NCBI GenBank assembly: GCA_964636345.1
Contig: CAZWRL010000031.1
Span: forward strand, 1 to 7,171
Source of the DNA: JBBTXJ01 sp964636345
GTDB taxonomy: Bacteria; Patescibacteriota; Patescibacteriia; Magasanikbacterales; JBBTXJ01
Length of the DNA stretch: 7,171 nucleotides
Reading direction: 5' to 3'
Shown here in pieces: positions 6,072-7,171 of the stretch. Position 1 is the first letter of the stretch. Each line of letters begins with the position of its first letter. The translations under genes were made by a program, and so were the position numbers. Below the pieces are notes generated by a model, which had not been told where the DNA came from, did not search any database, and worked only from the letters and a program-made list of their open reading frames with translations.

Positions 6072-6080
6072 AGTATAACA
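6072..6080 (-). promoter_or_regulatory. Extended -10 promoter for the transketolase operon, leaderless start
   Basis: On the minus strand the sequence TGTTATACT (6080-6072) is an extended -10 element. Six bases (ACTCCC) separate it from the ATG at 6065, so transcription should begin at or next to the start codon. It lies in the 31-base space between the reductase stop (6097) and the transketolase start, which is otherwise empty. No convincing -35 is present at 16-18 bases; the region there overlaps the end of the reductase gene. Confidence 0.5.
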
Positions 6081-6096
6081 GATTTGGCGTCTCCCT

Positions 6097-7035
6097 TCAT
6101 TTTTTCTTGTTGAGATAATCAATCGCGGAGAGGCACGCGGTAACACCTTCGCCACCGGCGATGGCGATTTGTTTGAAAGGAATGTCCGTTACATCACCGG
6201 CCGCGAAGATCCCCTCGCAGGAAGTGCGCGCGAGTTTGTCCGTCACAATCTGGCTGGCTTTGTCTTTTTCAACGCAGGTGATGAATTGTGAGTTGGGAAT
6301 AAAACCGATGTGCACCATGACGCCCTGCACCGCAATGTCGTGCAGTTTTCCGGCCTTGTCTTCATAGAGCACGCCCGTCACCAAGCTGTCACCTTTAATT
6401 TCCTGCGTTGCCGCCTCATAAATCACTTCTACATTCGGAGCGGCGAGCACTTTATCTACCAAAATGGCATCCCCCTTGGGGAAACCGCGCCCCTCACTTT
6501 TTGCTTTGTTGCTTAACACATATACTTTGCTTGCAATGCCCGCCATCATAATGGCGGATTCCAACGCGGAGTTGCCGGCGCCAATGGTTACGGTTACTTT
6601 TCCTTTGAACAACGGTCCATCGCATACGGTGCAAGAGGTGATGCCTTTGCCGCGAAGTTCCGCTTCGCCGGGGATGCCAAGCGCGCGCGGATGAATGCCG
6701 GTTGCCACAATCACCGTTTTTGTTTTGTAGGTTTTTTCTTTGCCCGTGCCGTCTTTCGCAGCGATCAGGTGCGCGCCATCTTTTTGGGTGATGCCCAGCA
6801 CTTCCACCCCCTCTTCCACCGGCATGTCGTAATACTTGAATTGCTCGCGGAATGCTGCGGTCATTTTGACGCCATCGGTTGCGGGAATGCCCGGATAGTT
6901 ATAGATTTCGCCGGACAACAAAACTTCGCCGCCGATATCTTTGGAAACCAAAAGGAAGTTGAGTTTTCTGCGAACGGCGTAGATGGCGGCGGCCACACCG
7001 GAAATGGAACCGCCAATAATAACGAGGTCAAACAT
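6097..7035 (-). CDS. Thioredoxin reductase-like flavoprotein (AhpF C-terminal type)
   Basis: This 312-residue protein matches the low-molecular-weight thioredoxin reductase family in length and motif order. FAD binding is shown by LVIIGGSISGVAAAIYA (4-20), VIVATGIHPRALG (108-120) and GIFAAGDVTDIPFKQI (275-290). The redox-active pair is CTVC (Cys135, Cys138) in SCTVCDGPLFKGK. The dinucleotide site is IGAGNSALESAIMMAGIASKV (151-171). The CDGPLFKGK and GNSALESA wording, and the C-terminal EGVTACLSAIDYL, recall AhpF more than TrxB, but the AhpF N-terminal thioredoxin-fold domains are absent. The HRRxxxR motif that selects NADPH in classical TrxB is missing; the equivalent region is VYVLSNKAKSEGRGFPKGDA, slightly long. 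NADH or another donor is therefore possible. It would reduce thioredoxin or a glutaredoxin/peroxiredoxin partner. GAGGG lies four bases before ATG 7035, and the gene starts 12 bases after the permease stop, so the two are probably co-transcribed. Confidence 0.92.
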   Translation of the reverse strand: MFDLVIIGGSISGVAAAIYAVRRKLNFLLVSKDIGGEVLLSGEIYNYPGIPATDGVKMTAAFREQFKYYDMPVEEGVEVLGITQKDGAHLIAAKDGTGKEKTYKTKTVIVATGIHPRALGIPGEAELRGKGITSCTVCDGPLFKGKVTVTIGAGNSALESAIMMAGIASKVYVLSNKAKSEGRGFPKGDAILVDKVLAAPNVEVIYEAATQEIKGDSLVTGVLYEDKAGKLHDIAVQGVMVHIGFIPNSQFITCVEKDKASQIVTDKLARTSCEGIFAAGDVTDIPFKQIAIAGGEGVTACLSAIDYLNKKK

Positions 7036-7039
7036 AGTG

Positions 7040-7044
7040 CCCTC
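7040..7044 (-). promoter_or_regulatory. Shine-Dalgarno site of the thioredoxin reductase-like gene
   Basis: GAGGG on the minus strand, four bases (CACT) before ATG 7035, is the clearest ribosome binding site in the window. It sits in the 12-base space after the permease TAG, which fits translation from a shared mRNA. Confidence 0.55.
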
Positions 7045-7047
7045 ATT

Positions 7048-7171
7048 CTACCGTTCCGCGGTGCGAATATCAAGAAGGGTCAAGAAAATGGCGGCAATAA
7101 GCGGACCATAAAGAACGCCGAGGAGTCCAAACGCGCCAATGCCGCCCAACAATGAAAGAAATATGATGAGC
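7048..7171 (-). CDS. AI-2E (PerM/UPF0118) family transporter, C-terminal 40 residues only
   Basis: Read on the minus strand from 7170, the last 40 codons give LIIFLSLLGGIGAFGLLGVL, then YGPLIAAIFLTLLDI, ending RTAER and TAG (7050-7048). This is the conserved end of AI-2E/PerM family membrane proteins, where S-x-LGG-x-x-x-FG-x-x-G-x-x-x-GP-x-x-x-A is followed by a final membrane helix and a short charged tail. Family members are inner-membrane proteins of about 340-370 residues with roughly eight helices; some export autoinducer-2, others act as ion antiporters, and the substrate here is unknown. The rest of the gene is beyond the right edge. The reductase gene starts 12 bases downstream on the same strand, suggesting one transcript. 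Confidence 0.85.
   Translation of the reverse strand, partial: LIIFLSLLGGIGAFGLLGVLYGPLIAAIFLTLLDIRTAER

Noticed and set aside
5967..6155. Two separate small genes around the N run (starts at 6100 and 6155)
   Set aside because: Each is half of transketolase N plus unrelated upstream sequence; both are explained by the assembly gap and its duplicated hexamer.
7045..7050. TAGAAT on the minus strand as a -10 box for the reductase gene
   Set aside because: It begins with the permease stop codon, lacks an extended TG, and a start from it would leave out the Shine-Dalgarno site at 7040-7044.
1..7171. CRISPR array, insertion sequence, prophage or defence genes
   Set aside because: No direct repeats with spacers, terminal inverted repeats, transposase or integrase motifs were seen; essentially all of the window is accounted for by the genes listed.

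Overview
The window looks like a compact chromosome segment from a Candidate Phyla Radiation (Patescibacteria, probably Parcubacteria-like) bacterium. The reasons are: genes packed with overlaps or gaps of a few bases, few clear Shine-Dalgarno sites, start codons placed where leaderless transcripts would begin, a transketolase split into two adjacent genes, and a small sugar-phosphate gene set. TGA serves as a normal stop (trxB-like gene and ATP-grasp gene), which argues against the CPR lineages that read UGA as glycine. This placement is inferred from style; no marker gene in the window fixes the taxon.

Layout, left to right. Bases 1-50 (minus) hold the first codons of a probable NUDIX hydrolase, whose ATG shares its A with the encoded CCA end of a tRNA-Ser(CGA) gene (50-139, minus). 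A short divergent intergenic region (140-223) carries promoter-like sequences for the tRNA and for a plus-strand hypothetical gene (224-937). That gene converges on a minus-strand block and overlaps its last gene by 23 bp.

The minus-strand block, in transcription order from right to left, is: the C-terminal end of an AI-2E/PerM-type permease (7048-7171), an AhpF-like thioredoxin reductase (6097-7035), transketolase N subunit (5219-6065), transketolase C subunit (4105-5217), class II fructose-bisphosphate aldolase (3167-4114), a PfkB-family sugar kinase (2191-3162) and an ATP-grasp protein (915-2189). The permease and reductase form one unit. A 30-base gap with an extended -10 element then starts a second unit of five genes with junctions of -10, +1 or +4 bases.

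Functionally, the transketolase pair, aldolase and sugar kinase form a non-oxidative pentose phosphate/lower glycolysis module. Many CPR genomes lack a classical phosphofructokinase and route hexose carbon through pentose phosphates, so the PfkB protein here is a candidate for the missing kinase step. That is inference. The ATP-grasp protein closing the operon has no assignable substrate.

The assembly contains a run of ten N inside the transketolase N gene. The six bases TATGCT occur on both sides, and collapsing them restores one continuous frame that matches the family, so the gap is probably an artefact. I see no CRISPR array, insertion sequence, phage gene or defence system, and no convincing wholly new system. 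The main oddities are the tRNA/start-codon overlap, the twin leaderless promoters, a ~50-residue insertion in transketolase C, and the uncharacterised proteins at the left end.
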